Shown in pieces: positions 53,155-61,413 of a DNA stretch of 64,000 bases (its first letter is position 1; every line of letters starts with the position of its first letter). Below the pieces are notes generated by a model. That model was not told the DNA's origin. It made no database searches and was given only the letters and a program-made list of their open reading frames with translations. Source of the DNA: UBA7330 sp043554545 (GTDB lineage Bacteria > Bacteroidota > Bacteroidia > Cytophagales > Cyclobacteriaceae). The DNA is taken from NCBI GenBank assembly GCA_043554545.1, contig CP121337.1:4216001-4280000 (forward strand). The letters run 5' to 3'. A program made the translations under genes and the position numbers.

Positions 53155-55566
53155 ATGCTTTTCTCTGAAATTGTACCTGTAGTCAATGGTACATTGGAAA
53201 AATCGCCTCATGATGAACCGATTCAAGAGCTCATCATTGATACCCGATCCATTACCAATGGCAATGGATCAGTATTTTTCTGCATCAAAGGGCCTCAACA
53301 TGATGGGCACAAGTTTATTCAGCAGGCCTTTGACAAAGGAATTAGAAATTTTATCATCTCTGCTCCTTTAGATCTCCCAGAAGAGGCGAATGTTATTAAG
53401 GTAGCTGACACACTCAAATCCTTTCAGGATTTAGCGGGATTTAGACGATCCTCTTACCAATACCCAGTCATTGGGATTACCGGAAGCAATGGTAAAACAA
53501 TGATAAAAGAATGGCTGAGTACCATCCTTCAGCAAAAATATGAAGTTGTCAAAAGTCCAAAAAGCTACAACAGTCAGGTTGGGGTGCCATTATCTGTCTG
53601 GCAAATGAATGAGGCATATAATATGGCAGTTTTTGAAGCCGGGATCAGCAAACCCGGGGAAATGGAAAACCTGCAAAAAATTATTCAGCCCACCCTGGGA
53701 ATTTTTACAAATATTGGAGAAGCACACAGCGAAGGGTTTAGCTCCATTGAAGAAAAGGTTTTTGAGAAATCCCGGTTATTTGCAGGTTCAGACATCATCA
53801 TCTGTAATGTGAATCACAAATCCATCTATCCTTTCCTGAAAAAAACATTTAAAGAAAAATTAGTTTCCTGGGGAGAATCAGGGAGCCCCAACCTAAAGAT
53901 TAGTAATGATCGGGATGTATTTACATTTACTTTTCAAGGGAAAAGCTGGAAGTTGACAATTAGGGAAAGAGGAACCCAAAATCTGGAAAACATCTTTCAT
54001 GCTGTTTCAGCTGCCATCCTTTTCGGACTTTCCGAAGAGGAAATCCAAAGAGGGTTAGCCAATATTGTTGCCGTACCTATGAGGCTGGAGCTGAAACGGG
54101 GACTGAATGATACCTATCTCCTGGATGACACCTACAACAATGACATCGCTGGATTAAAAATCGCCTTGGATTATCAGCAACAGCAAAGTCAGTATTCACA
54201 TAAAACGGTAATTCTATCTGACATCCTCCAGTCAGGGAAAAATGATTCAGCACTATATGGGGAAGTAAATGAGTTACTCTTGAGCCATCAGGTATCCAGA
54301 ATAATAGGTATTGGCCCAAATATCTCTGCTCACGGCGTACTGTTTTCCATGGATAAGAAATTCTTCTTGAATACAGAAGAATTTCTTTCTGATGATCTCG
54401 CCTTTACCAACCAAATGATATTAATAAAAGGTGCCCGAAAATTTGGTCTGGAAAAAATTGTGGCTTTTTTGGAAGAAAAAAATCATGGTACAGTTCTGGA
54501 AATCAATTTCGAGGCCTTAACACATAACCTTAACACCTACAAGAAAAGACTTCATCCAAAAACCAAACTCATGGCCATGGTAAAAGCCTTTGCTTATGGG
54601 GGCGGAATCGGTGAAATCGCCAATCACCTCCAATATCAAAAGGTAGATCAGCTAGGAGTAGCCTATGTCGATGAAGGTATCTATCTGAGAAAACATGGCA
54701 TAAAGCTTCCTATCTTAGTCCTAAACCCCAATTGGGACAGTCTGTCTCTCTTGTCATCCTTCGATCTTGAAGCCGAGGTATACAGCATGCCCATGCTTGT
54801 ACATATGCTTAATACCCTTGACAAGCTTCCAAATATTCACCTAAAAATAGAGACAGGAATGTTTCGCCTGGGACTTCAGGAAGAAGATATCGATGAATTA
54901 ATCAATATTATTCGTCTCAATCCTCAAATAAAGATCACCGGAATATTAACACACCTTAGTAGTCAGGAAGAATCAGCCAACGATGACTACACCAGAAATC
55001 AGATAAAAACTTTCATTGATATTTCTGAGCGATTGACAAACGTGCTTAAAATTAAGCCAACAGGGCATGTGTTAAATTCTGCAGGTATTATTCGTTGGCC
55101 GAATTACCAAATGGACATGGTTCGATTGGGAGTTGGTTTATATGGGTTTGATTCATCGGAAACAATCCAGGACCTAAGACCCATTAGCCATCTGACAACT
55201 AAAATCTCACAAATAAAAAGCATCAAAAAAGGGGATACCATCGGGTACTCCCGAAAAGGAAAGGCAAAAAAGGATGGAAAAATTGCTATTCTGCCAATCG
55301 GATATGCAGACGGATACTTAAGGGTTTTTGGGAACGGAAATGCTTATGTAATTATCAATGGACAAAAAGCCAAAACGATCGGTAATATCTGTATGGATAT
55401 GACCATGGTTGATGTCACCAACTTGAAGGTTGTTACGGGTGACACTGTAACCATATTTGGTGACTCCCCCACCATTTCCGACCTCGCAAAATGGGCGAAT
55501 ACCATCCCCTACGAAATTCTAACCAATATTAGCCAACGAGTTAAGCGGGTGTTCAGATCAGAATAG
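53155..55566 (+). CDS. MurF-alanine racemase fusion (UDP-MurNAc-tripeptide:D-Ala-D-Ala ligase/Alr)
   Basis: 803-residue bifunctional enzyme. The N-terminal 440 residues are MurF, the ATP-dependent ligase adding D-Ala-D-Ala to the peptidoglycan precursor: GITGSNGKTMIKEWL is the ATP loop, then SYNSQVGVPLSVW, FEAGISKPGEM and LLDDTYNND. The C-terminal half (from about 445) is alanine racemase, a PLP enzyme. Lys477 in MAMVKAFAYGGG forms the Schiff base and Tyr698 in IGYSRKGKA is the second base. The fusion joins D-Ala production to its use, and is a known arrangement in Bacteroidota. ATG 53155 is 3 bp behind a TAATTTAG box (one mismatch). Confidence 0.95.
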   Translation: MLFSEIVPVVNGTLEKSPHDEPIQELIIDTRSITNGNGSVFFCIKGPQHDGHKFIQQAFDKGIRNFIISAPLDLPEEANVIKVADTLKSFQDLAGFRRSSYQYPVIGITGSNGKTMIKEWLSTILQQKYEVVKSPKSYNSQVGVPLSVWQMNEAYNMAVFEAGISKPGEMENLQKIIQPTLGIFTNIGEAHSEGFSSIEEKVFEKSRLFAGSDIIICNVNHKSIYPFLKKTFKEKLVSWGESGSPNLKISNDRDVFTFTFQGKSWKLTIRERGTQNLENIFHAVSAAILFGLSEEEIQRGLANIVAVPMRLELKRGLNDTYLLDDTYNNDIAGLKIALDYQQQQSQYSHKTVILSDILQSGKNDSALYGEVNELLLSHQVSRIIGIGPNISAHGVLFSMDKKFFLNTEEFLSDDLAFTNQMILIKGARKFGLEKIVAFLEEKNHGTVLEINFEALTHNLNTYKKRLHPKTKLMAMVKAFAYGGGIGEIANHLQYQKVDQLGVAYVDEGIYLRKHGIKLPILVLNPNWDSLSLLSSFDLEAEVYSMPMLVHMLNTLDKLPNIHLKIETGMFRLGLQEEDIDELINIIRLNPQIKITGILTHLSSQEESANDDYTRNQIKTFIDISERLTNVLKIKPTGHVLNSAGIIRWPNYQMDMVRLGVGLYGFDSSETIQDLRPISHLTTKISQIKSIKKGDTIGYSRKGKAKKDGKIAILPIGYADGYLRVFGNGNAYVIINGQKAKTIGNICMDMTMVDVTNLKVVTGDTVTIFGDSPTISDLAKWANTIPYEILTNISQRVKRVFRSE

Positions 55567-55570
55567 CGCG

Positions 55571-55705
55571 TTAGCCACAGCCTAGCAACTTCTTAAAATC
55601 CATATCAGGGATTCCTTTGCCGGGTTCAGGTTTATCTAACTCTTTCTCCGTTATCTTTTTAACAGTCGGTTTTCTTACCTTAATATCTTCTTTTTTTGAC
55701 TTCAT
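55571..55705 (-). CDS. Short peptide of 44 residues ending LLGCG
   Basis: Small gene just after and convergent with murF-alr (5 bp apart). ATG at 55705, TAA at 55571. The first two thirds are charged and Lys/Glu-rich (MKSKKEDIKV, then KKITEKELDKPEPGK), and the end is GIPDMDFKKLLGCG, with the only Cys two residues before the stop. That resembles a leader plus short core, so a modified or secreted peptide is possible, but I do not recognise a family. No modification enzyme or transporter is next to it. It could also be a non-coding accident, but the open frame spans the whole gap between its neighbours' ends and has a plausible start. Confidence 0.55.
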   Translation of the reverse strand: MKSKKEDIKVRKPTVKKITEKELDKPEPGKGIPDMDFKKLLGCG

Positions 55706-55857
55706 CTTAGATTCTGTCTATTTCCAATAACGGATAAAAGCATTTGCGGGTTTACGTATAACTTTCCAATGACTTCGCTGGGCACTCTTCAAGATTGAGT
55801 AAGTGTTTCCACTAATCATCCATTACTTTTTAATTACAATGACTCATCTTTGTGGCT

Positions 55858-56997
55858 ATGAAAACGGAAATCACTGATCTTCAAATAGGAATTCTTGGTG
55901 GTGGTCAATTGGGGCGTATGGTCATACAATCTGCAATTGATTTCAACTTGAATATTCACACCATTGACCCAGACTCCAATGCTCCATGTAAGGATATCTC
56001 ACAATCATTTACTGTTGGGAGTCTTACTGATTATGATACCATAATGGCCTTTGGACAAGATAAGGATTTACTTACCATTGAAATTGAAAATGTAAACACC
56101 AAAGCTTTAAAGGATCTGGAAAAGTCAGGAAAAAAGGTCTATCCGCAGCCAGAAATTATTGAACTAATTCAGGACAAGCGTAAGCAAAAGACCTTCTATA
56201 AATCAAACCGGATACCTACTGCTGAATTTATCCTCACAGAAGACCTAAATGATCTTAAAAAACACGAAGATTTTCTCCCCGGTGTTCATAAGCTTGGCAC
56301 TGAAGGTTATGACGGCAGGGGGGTACAAATTATTAGAACGGCCAGTGATCTAGAGAAAGGGTTTGATAAACCTTCTCTTCTGGAAAAACTAATTGATTTT
56401 GATAAAGAACTAAGTGTAATCGTCTCGCGAAATGAGGACGGTGAAACGAAATGTTTCCCGGTTGTTGAGCTGGTCTTCCATAAGGAAGCAAACCTGGTAG
56501 AATACCTTTTTGCTCCAGCCAAAATTTCTGATGAAATAGAGCAGGCCGCTTATTCCCTTGCCGAACAAGTAATAGATCAACTTCAAATGGTGGGTATCCT
56601 AGCCGTTGAAATGTTTTTAACTAAAGATGGTGAACTTCTAGTTAATGAGATTGCTCCACGCACACACAACAGTGGTCATCACACCATTGAAGCAAACATT
56701 ACTTCTCAGTTTGAGCAACATCTAAGAGCAATACTCAATTTGCCGCTTGGTGCCACTGAACTCATCATACCGGCCGCGATGGTGAATGTCCTGGGAGAAG
56801 AAGGGTTTACAGGAAGTGCTAAATATGAGGGAATTAATGAATTAATGGCTTTGGAAGGGGTACATTTACACCTATACGGTAAGAAACAAACCAAACCATT
56901 TCGTAAAATGGGCCATGTAACGATCACTGCAGAGGACCCAAAAGTTTTGAAAGAACAAGTTGACAAAGTCAAAAAAACATTGAAAGTTATCGCATGA
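55858..56997 (+). CDS. purK: N5-carboxyaminoimidazole ribonucleotide synthase
   Basis: ATP-grasp enzyme converting aminoimidazole ribonucleotide and bicarbonate to N5-CAIR in purine synthesis. 379 residues from ATG 55858. A GTG two codons earlier (55852) lies inside a -7-like box (CATCTTTG) and is unlikely. GILGGGQLGRMVIQSA opens the N-terminal domain. LGTEGYDGRGVQII is in the central ATP-grasp domain, and VNEIAPRTHNSGHHTIEA is the catalytic end. The next gene overlaps by 4 bp and encodes the mutase acting on the product. Confidence 0.96.
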   Translation: MKTEITDLQIGILGGGQLGRMVIQSAIDFNLNIHTIDPDSNAPCKDISQSFTVGSLTDYDTIMAFGQDKDLLTIEIENVNTKALKDLEKSGKKVYPQPEIIELIQDKRKQKTFYKSNRIPTAEFILTEDLNDLKKHEDFLPGVHKLGTEGYDGRGVQIIRTASDLEKGFDKPSLLEKLIDFDKELSVIVSRNEDGETKCFPVVELVFHKEANLVEYLFAPAKISDEIEQAAYSLAEQVIDQLQMVGILAVEMFLTKDGELLVNEIAPRTHNSGHHTIEANITSQFEQHLRAILNLPLGATELIIPAAMVNVLGEEGFTGSAKYEGINELMALEGVHLHLYGKKQTKPFRKMGHVTITAEDPKVLKEQVDKVKKTLKVIA

Positions 56998-57524
56998 GTA
57001 AAGTACAGGTTGGCATCATCATGGGCAGTCAGTCAGATTTGAAAGTCATGTCCGAAGCTGCAGAAATTCTTGAAGAATTAAACATTGCAATTGAAGTAAC
57101 CGTCGTTTCAGCACACCGAACACCTGAAAGAATGGTTGAATATGGAAAATCTGCAGTAAAGAAAGGTTTAAAAGTAATAATAGCAGGAGCAGGAGGAGCC
57201 GCTCATCTTCCCGGCATGATTGCTTCACTCACCACGCTTCCGGTGATTGGTGTTCCGATCCATTCAAGGAATTCCATCGATGGGTGGGATTCTGTCTTGT
57301 CAATCCTGCAAATGCCAGCTGGTGTGCCAGTAGCTACAGTGGCGCTTGATGGTGCGAAGAACGCGGGCTTACTCGCAGCTCAGATCATAGGAGCATTTGA
57401 CAAAGAAGTGCAGCAAGCGTTGTTAGCTTATAAAGAGGAACTGAAAGAAAAGGTAATGGAATCTGCATCTGACCTGGAGACCAAGGGCTGGAAGTCCCGT
57501 AAAATTGGATTCAGTCAAAAGTGA
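56994..57524 (+). CDS. purE: N5-carboxyaminoimidazole ribonucleotide mutase
   Basis: Converts N5-CAIR to CAIR, the step after PurK. 176 residues (class I PurE). GSQSDLKVMSEAAEIL, VVSAHRTPERMVEY and AGAGGAAHLPGMIA are the three conserved blocks of the family. VPIHSRNSIDGWDSVLSILQMP follows. ATG overlaps the purK stop (ATGA). No terminator was recognised in the 70 bp before the convergent gene. Confidence 0.97.
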   Translation: MSKVQVGIIMGSQSDLKVMSEAAEILEELNIAIEVTVVSAHRTPERMVEYGKSAVKKGLKVIIAGAGGAAHLPGMIASLTTLPVIGVPIHSRNSIDGWDSVLSILQMPAGVPVATVALDGAKNAGLLAAQIIGAFDKEVQQALLAYKEELKEKVMESASDLETKGWKSRKIGFSQK

Positions 57525-57594
57525 GACACCTTTCGCACAGCGCTAAATAAGGCTAGTAATTATACTTAAAAAATCTTTCTACTGCTGCGACAGG

Positions 57595-58179
57595 TTATTC
57601 CGGGGTTATCATGATATGTGCACGATGTGTTCCCGGATTCATGATCCACGGAGCTCCTGGTCCTAGTGGTGCTGGCGATAACCCAGTAGATTCAGCTGTA
57701 GCAAAAGGAATGTATACCACATATCTTACCTTAAGGTTATCTACTTCCGCTGCATTATCAACATCCCCTGTAGCTACGTACAAAATGCTTTTGTCTGGAA
57801 GGGATAATGTCCCTGCTTTGGTCTCTTTTTCTCGTATTTCAAAAATCTCCCCTGACTCTTTACCTTCCCTCTTCAACGCCCTGCCTCTCGCCATAAACGG
57901 TTCAAGATCTTTGTGATAGGCCGCCACACTAAACCCTTCCTTATTCGGGTCATCTGCCAGGCAGATAAACTGGTTTGAGCCCTCCCGAAGAGTGATTAGC
58001 TCTCCACTGAAATCATAACCCAGTATTTTGGCCTCTTCCTGACTGTCTACCGGAAGTGCCAGTACCGCCGTCTTAATCTGCCACTCCGTGGGAGGGACTC
58101 CAGCAAATTGTGCCTGACAAAAATTTACGGAAATGGATACCAAAATAAATAGGGTAATGATGCTTCTGACTGTGTTCAT
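57595..58179 (-). CDS. Secreted protein of unknown function
   Basis: 194 residues with a signal peptide (SIITLFILVSISVNFCQA, cleaved before Gln). The mature part begins FAGVPPTEWQIKTAVLALP and has a beta-strand-rich body. The end PWIMNPGTHRAHIMITP is unusual, with several His and Pro residues that could bind metal or a ligand. I recognise no family. Single gene; promoter not identified. Confidence 0.68.
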   Translation of the reverse strand: MNTVRSIITLFILVSISVNFCQAQFAGVPPTEWQIKTAVLALPVDSQEEAKILGYDFSGELITLREGSNQFICLADDPNKEGFSVAAYHKDLEPFMARGRALKREGKESGEIFEIREKETKAGTLSLPDKSILYVATGDVDNAAEVDNLKVRYVVYIPFATAESTGLSPAPLGPGAPWIMNPGTHRAHIMITPE

Positions 58180-58293
58180 CTATATAAATAATTGATCTAT
58201 CCTTGAATTTACGCCAAATTCTTAAAGATTAGCATCTAATCATCTTGTAAAAACGATTTTAATTAGACCCAGACACATATAAACCAGAAAAAT

Positions 58294-59298
58294 CTATTTC
58301 ATAGGTTCGACTAATTCAGGCTTCCTGGGGAATACCAATGAGAGCAAAATTGAACCAATCAAGACACCCATAATTACACCAAACGAAAGAAAGGTAGGGA
58401 TATGAATATGGTCAACACCAAATACATATCCAATTCCCTGTTGAAGTATCTCCATTTCCATCATCATTTTGGCTCCAATAAAAATAAGTACTACTGAGAG
58501 CCCTTTTTGCAAGAGGTAAAACTTATCAAGCACATTCGCCAATAAAAAGAACATGGCTCTGAGTCCCATTACAGCAAAAATATTTGAAGTATAGATGACA
58601 AATTCATTCTGAGTAATTGCAAATGCTGCTGGTATCGAATCAACAGCAAAAATAAGATCCGTAGATTCTATTAGAATAATGACAAGAAATAAAGGAGTGA
58701 AAAGAAGCTTACCGTTTTCTCTTAACCAAAATTTTCCTCCCTGATCAGAGGTGGTCAGAGGTAATATCTTCTTGGCATATTTTAGCATCAGGTTTTTCTC
58801 CGGCTCAATTTCCATCTCTTCATCATCACTGAAAATTTTAATACCTGAATAAATCAAGAACGCACCAAAAATATAAAGGATCCAGTGTGCCTGCGCGATG
58901 ACAAGGGCGCCTACAAAAATAAATATAGCTCTGAATACTATAGCGCCAAGAATCCCCCAGAAGAGCACATTGTGATAGTACGCTTCATCCACCTTGAAAT
59001 ACCTGAGAATGAGCAGTATAACAAAAATATTGTCTATTGATAATGCCTTTTCAGTCACATATGCTGAAAAGAATTCGAGGGTGCTTGCAGAACCATCTCC
59101 ATAGAAATAGATTAACCCACCATAAATTACGGAAACTGAAACCCAAAACAAGCTTTGAATAAGTGCTTCCCGCTGTGTTACCTTATGATGGGCCTTGTGG
59201 AAAAGGCCAAGATCAACGACTAAAAAGAGAATTATTACAGCTCCAAAAATGCCAAATAAAAGTCCTTCATTTTCTCCAGAAAAAATACTTAATAGCAT
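58294..59298 (-). CDS. TerC family membrane protein (Alx-like)
   Basis: 334 residues, about nine membrane segments. TerC-family proteins are linked to metal-ion (manganese) export and tellurite resistance. VDLGLFHKAHHKVT, the EKALSIDNIFVILLIL segment, and ESTDLIFAVDSIPAAFAI carry the conserved acidic residues of the two TerC halves. KYAKKILPLTTSDQGGKF is a cytoplasmic loop. Alx in Escherichia coli is controlled by a pH- and manganese-sensing leader RNA. Here a different hairpin occurs in the leader (59330-59363). Confidence 0.93.
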   Translation of the reverse strand: MLLSIFSGENEGLLFGIFGAVIILFLVVDLGLFHKAHHKVTQREALIQSLFWVSVSVIYGGLIYFYGDGSASTLEFFSAYVTEKALSIDNIFVILLILRYFKVDEAYYHNVLFWGILGAIVFRAIFIFVGALVIAQAHWILYIFGAFLIYSGIKIFSDDEEMEIEPEKNLMLKYAKKILPLTTSDQGGKFWLRENGKLLFTPLFLVIILIESTDLIFAVDSIPAAFAITQNEFVIYTSNIFAVMGLRAMFFLLANVLDKFYLLQKGLSVVLIFIGAKMMMEMEILQQGIGYVFGVDHIHIPTFLSFGVIMGVLIGSILLSLVFPRKPELVEPMK

Positions 59299-59329
59299 GA
59301 GATTGCTCTTGGCGATTTATGTTGGTGGT

Positions 59330-59363
59330 ATCCCCAAAAACTAACTTTCACCTTTTTTGGGAT
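59330..59363 (-). promoter_or_regulatory. Stem-loop in the terC leader
   Basis: On the minus strand ATCCCAAAAA (59363-59354) pairs with TTTTTGGGGAT (59340-59330), with one bulged G. It lies 31 bp before the TerC start and about 20 nt after the predicted transcription start. No T run follows, so it is not a standard terminator. Possibly regulatory. Confidence 0.45.
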
Positions 59364-59386
59364 TCAATAAATTTAAAAACGGTACC

Positions 59387-59394
59387 CAAAAGTA
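59387..59394 (-). promoter_or_regulatory. -7 promoter box of terC
   Basis: On the minus strand TACTTTTG, exact. The nearest upstream TTG is only 13 bp away (59410-59408), so the -33 match is poor. Predicted leader is about 80 nt. Confidence 0.5.
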
Positions 59395-59500
59395 GACAAT
59401 TGTTAAACAAAATGTGAAATATTATTAAGACAGCGTTTTATTGAACTATTTGAACCCTCAACTTTGATGAAAGTAATTAATCAGCTAATTTGAGGTTGCC

Positions 59501-59725
59501 ATGAATAGCCTCATCTTTAACCTTATTCTATTCGGTCTCCTATACACTGTTCTATTGTGTATAATATTTATCTATCGCAATAGAAAAAAAGGACCAAACA
59601 ATGATTCAGATGATGATTCAGGACTTCCTGTCAATGAACATCCGATACTAGACCTTCCTCCGGGTATTTGTCTTCCTGATGGTCCTTCCAGAACCATTAA
59701 TGAAAAGGATGAAATCCTGGCTTAA
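59501..59725 (+). CDS. Small membrane protein of unknown function
   Basis: 74 residues. One membrane segment near 4-25 (LIFNLILFGLLYTVLLCIIF), then a basic stop (YRNRKKGP) and an acidic, Pro-rich tail (NDSDDDSGLPVNEHPILD). Likely N-out or short-anchored cytoplasmic tail. It lies 20 bp before corA on the same strand and probably shares its mRNA, so it may help or regulate the magnesium transporter, but that is inference. Confidence 0.62.
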   Translation: MNSLIFNLILFGLLYTVLLCIIFIYRNRKKGPNNDSDDDSGLPVNEHPILDLPPGICLPDGPSRTINEKDEILA

Positions 59726-59745
59726 CTCCCGTATCTTAAGACATA

Positions 59746-60867
59746 ATGAAATTATCTGATAAAGTAAATTACAAGACCTTGAGGTCAATGAACCCATTGA
59801 ATCCATTAATGGGTAAAAAGAAAAGACCTAAAACTGGTCTTGCTCCTGGTAGCATTATCTATACCGGACAGATTTATGCTGACCACGTGCTCATTGAACT
59901 GATCGATTACACTGATAAGCAAATTCATGAAATCAATATTCTCAACCCTGAAGAGCTTCTCAATTATCAACACAACAAGTCAGTTACCTGGATTAATATT
60001 CAAGGGTTACATGATACAGCACTCGTAAAGAGTATCGGAGACATCCTTGGCATTCACGCACTTACACTCGAAGATATTGTCGATACTGGACAACGGCCAA
60101 AAATGGAGGCTTATGAAGATTACTTGTTTATCACCTTAAAAATGATCAATTACAATCATGATTTGAAAAAGATTGATATTGAACAAGCTGGAATTGTTGT
60201 CCACAATAATTATGTGATTTGCTTTCAGGAAAAGCCCGGGGACATTTTTGATAGTGTAAGAAAACGACTTAGGGATGGAAATGGACGAGCGAGAAAAAGA
60301 GGTGCTGACTATCTCGCTTATATGCTGATTGATCTGGTTGTTGACTACTATTTTGAGACCCTTGACGAGGTATGGAATAGAATAGAATTTTTGGATGAAC
60401 AGGTAGTCAAACGACCCGATAAGATAGAATTAAAAGACATACAGCAACTTAAAAGGGACTTGCTGCAGTTAAGGCGGCTGATTCGTCCAGTGAAAGATGC
60501 ATTGCAAGGGTTGGAAAATAAGGAGTCCAGCGTATTCACTGAAAATACTTTGGTGTATCTGAGAGATACCAATGATCATCTAAAGCAAGTAGTTGAAAAT
60601 ATTGATACCTATCGGGAAACATTATCCAATATCATGGACATCTACCTTTCTCAACTAAGCATCAAGATGAACGAGGTGATGAAAGTCCTTACCATGATAG
60701 CAACCATATTTATCCCTTTGACATTTATTGCAGGAATCTATGGAATGAACTTTGAAAACATGCCTGAATTAGGCTGGGAATTTGCTTACCCAGAAGGTTT
60801 TTACATCCTGATAGGGATAGTCAGTATTATCATGGTCATCTATATGAAGACCAAAAGATGGTTGTGA
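59746..60867 (+). CDS. corA: CorA family magnesium/cobalt transporter
   Basis: 373 residues. Long cytoplasmic N-terminal domain (about 1-310) with HALTLEDIVDTGQRPKMEAY, then a long helix and two C-terminal membrane segments (about 310-332 and 348-368). The GMN signature is in YGMNFENMPELGW, followed by the periplasmic loop and the final RWL tail. It forms pentamers that import Mg2+. It ends one base before the convergent lipoprotein stop. Confidence 0.95.
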   Translation: MKLSDKVNYKTLRSMNPLNPLMGKKKRPKTGLAPGSIIYTGQIYADHVLIELIDYTDKQIHEINILNPEELLNYQHNKSVTWINIQGLHDTALVKSIGDILGIHALTLEDIVDTGQRPKMEAYEDYLFITLKMINYNHDLKKIDIEQAGIVVHNNYVICFQEKPGDIFDSVRKRLRDGNGRARKRGADYLAYMLIDLVVDYYFETLDEVWNRIEFLDEQVVKRPDKIELKDIQQLKRDLLQLRRLIRPVKDALQGLENKESSVFTENTLVYLRDTNDHLKQVVENIDTYRETLSNIMDIYLSQLSIKMNEVMKVLTMIATIFIPLTFIAGIYGMNFENMPELGWEFAYPEGFYILIGIVSIIMVIYMKTKRWL

Positions 60868-61413
60868 TTACCGCAACTCAACTTCTGTAAGAAATGTAAT
60901 AGAGTCTTTCATTACCATGTCCTGAAATCCCTTCACTTTGTAAGTACGGATGAGGTCATCTAAAAAAACAATTTCAATCTCCCTTTGATGTTGGTATATC
61001 TCCTTGTCTTCAAAGAAGTATCCTTTAATGCTTTTTAACTGACTTTGATCTTTATTTATTTCCAGATATTTGACCGGACTATTTTGATCTGATTTTAGTT
61101 CATACCGAATCGAAGATCCTTTCTGCGTGATCTGATAGGCACCCACATAATTGGTCTTATTCAAGTCAAACTCCCTCAGGATTTTAAACTCATCAATCAA
61201 TCTTGATGTGTCAGAGGCAAATGATTCCTCTTCGATCTGTCCATCAAGTGTAACCCGCTTATACAATTCCAAATTAGCCGCTGAAATTAATTTTACCTGA
61301 ACATCAAGTAAAGAATCAAGATCATAGTATTCATTAACCTGCAAAGATTTTTCACTGGTTACACTACACCCAATAAGTCCACCCAGGATCAAAGATGCTA
61401 TGATCAATCTCAT
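60868..61413 (-). CDS. Hypothetical lipoprotein
   Basis: 181 residues. Signal with lipobox: IIASLILGGLIGCSV, acylated Cys at about 16. The mature part is beta-strand-rich with no recognised domain, containing YELKSDQNSPVKYLEIN and VFLDDLIRTYKVKGF. ATG overlaps the gpmI stop by 4 bp, so it is translated with phosphoglycerate mutase, though a functional link is not apparent. Confidence 0.7.
   Translation of the reverse strand: MRLIIASLILGGLIGCSVTSEKSLQVNEYYDLDSLLDVQVKLISAANLELYKRVTLDGQIEEESFASDTSRLIDEFKILREFDLNKTNYVGAYQITQKGSSIRYELKSDQNSPVKYLEINKDQSQLKSIKGYFFEDKEIYQHQREIEIVFLDDLIRTYKVKGFQDMVMKDSITFLTEVELR

Noticed and set aside
59299..59500. yybP-ykoY-type manganese riboswitch before terC
   Set aside because: The conserved riboswitch core sequence is not present. 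Only a simple stem is seen.
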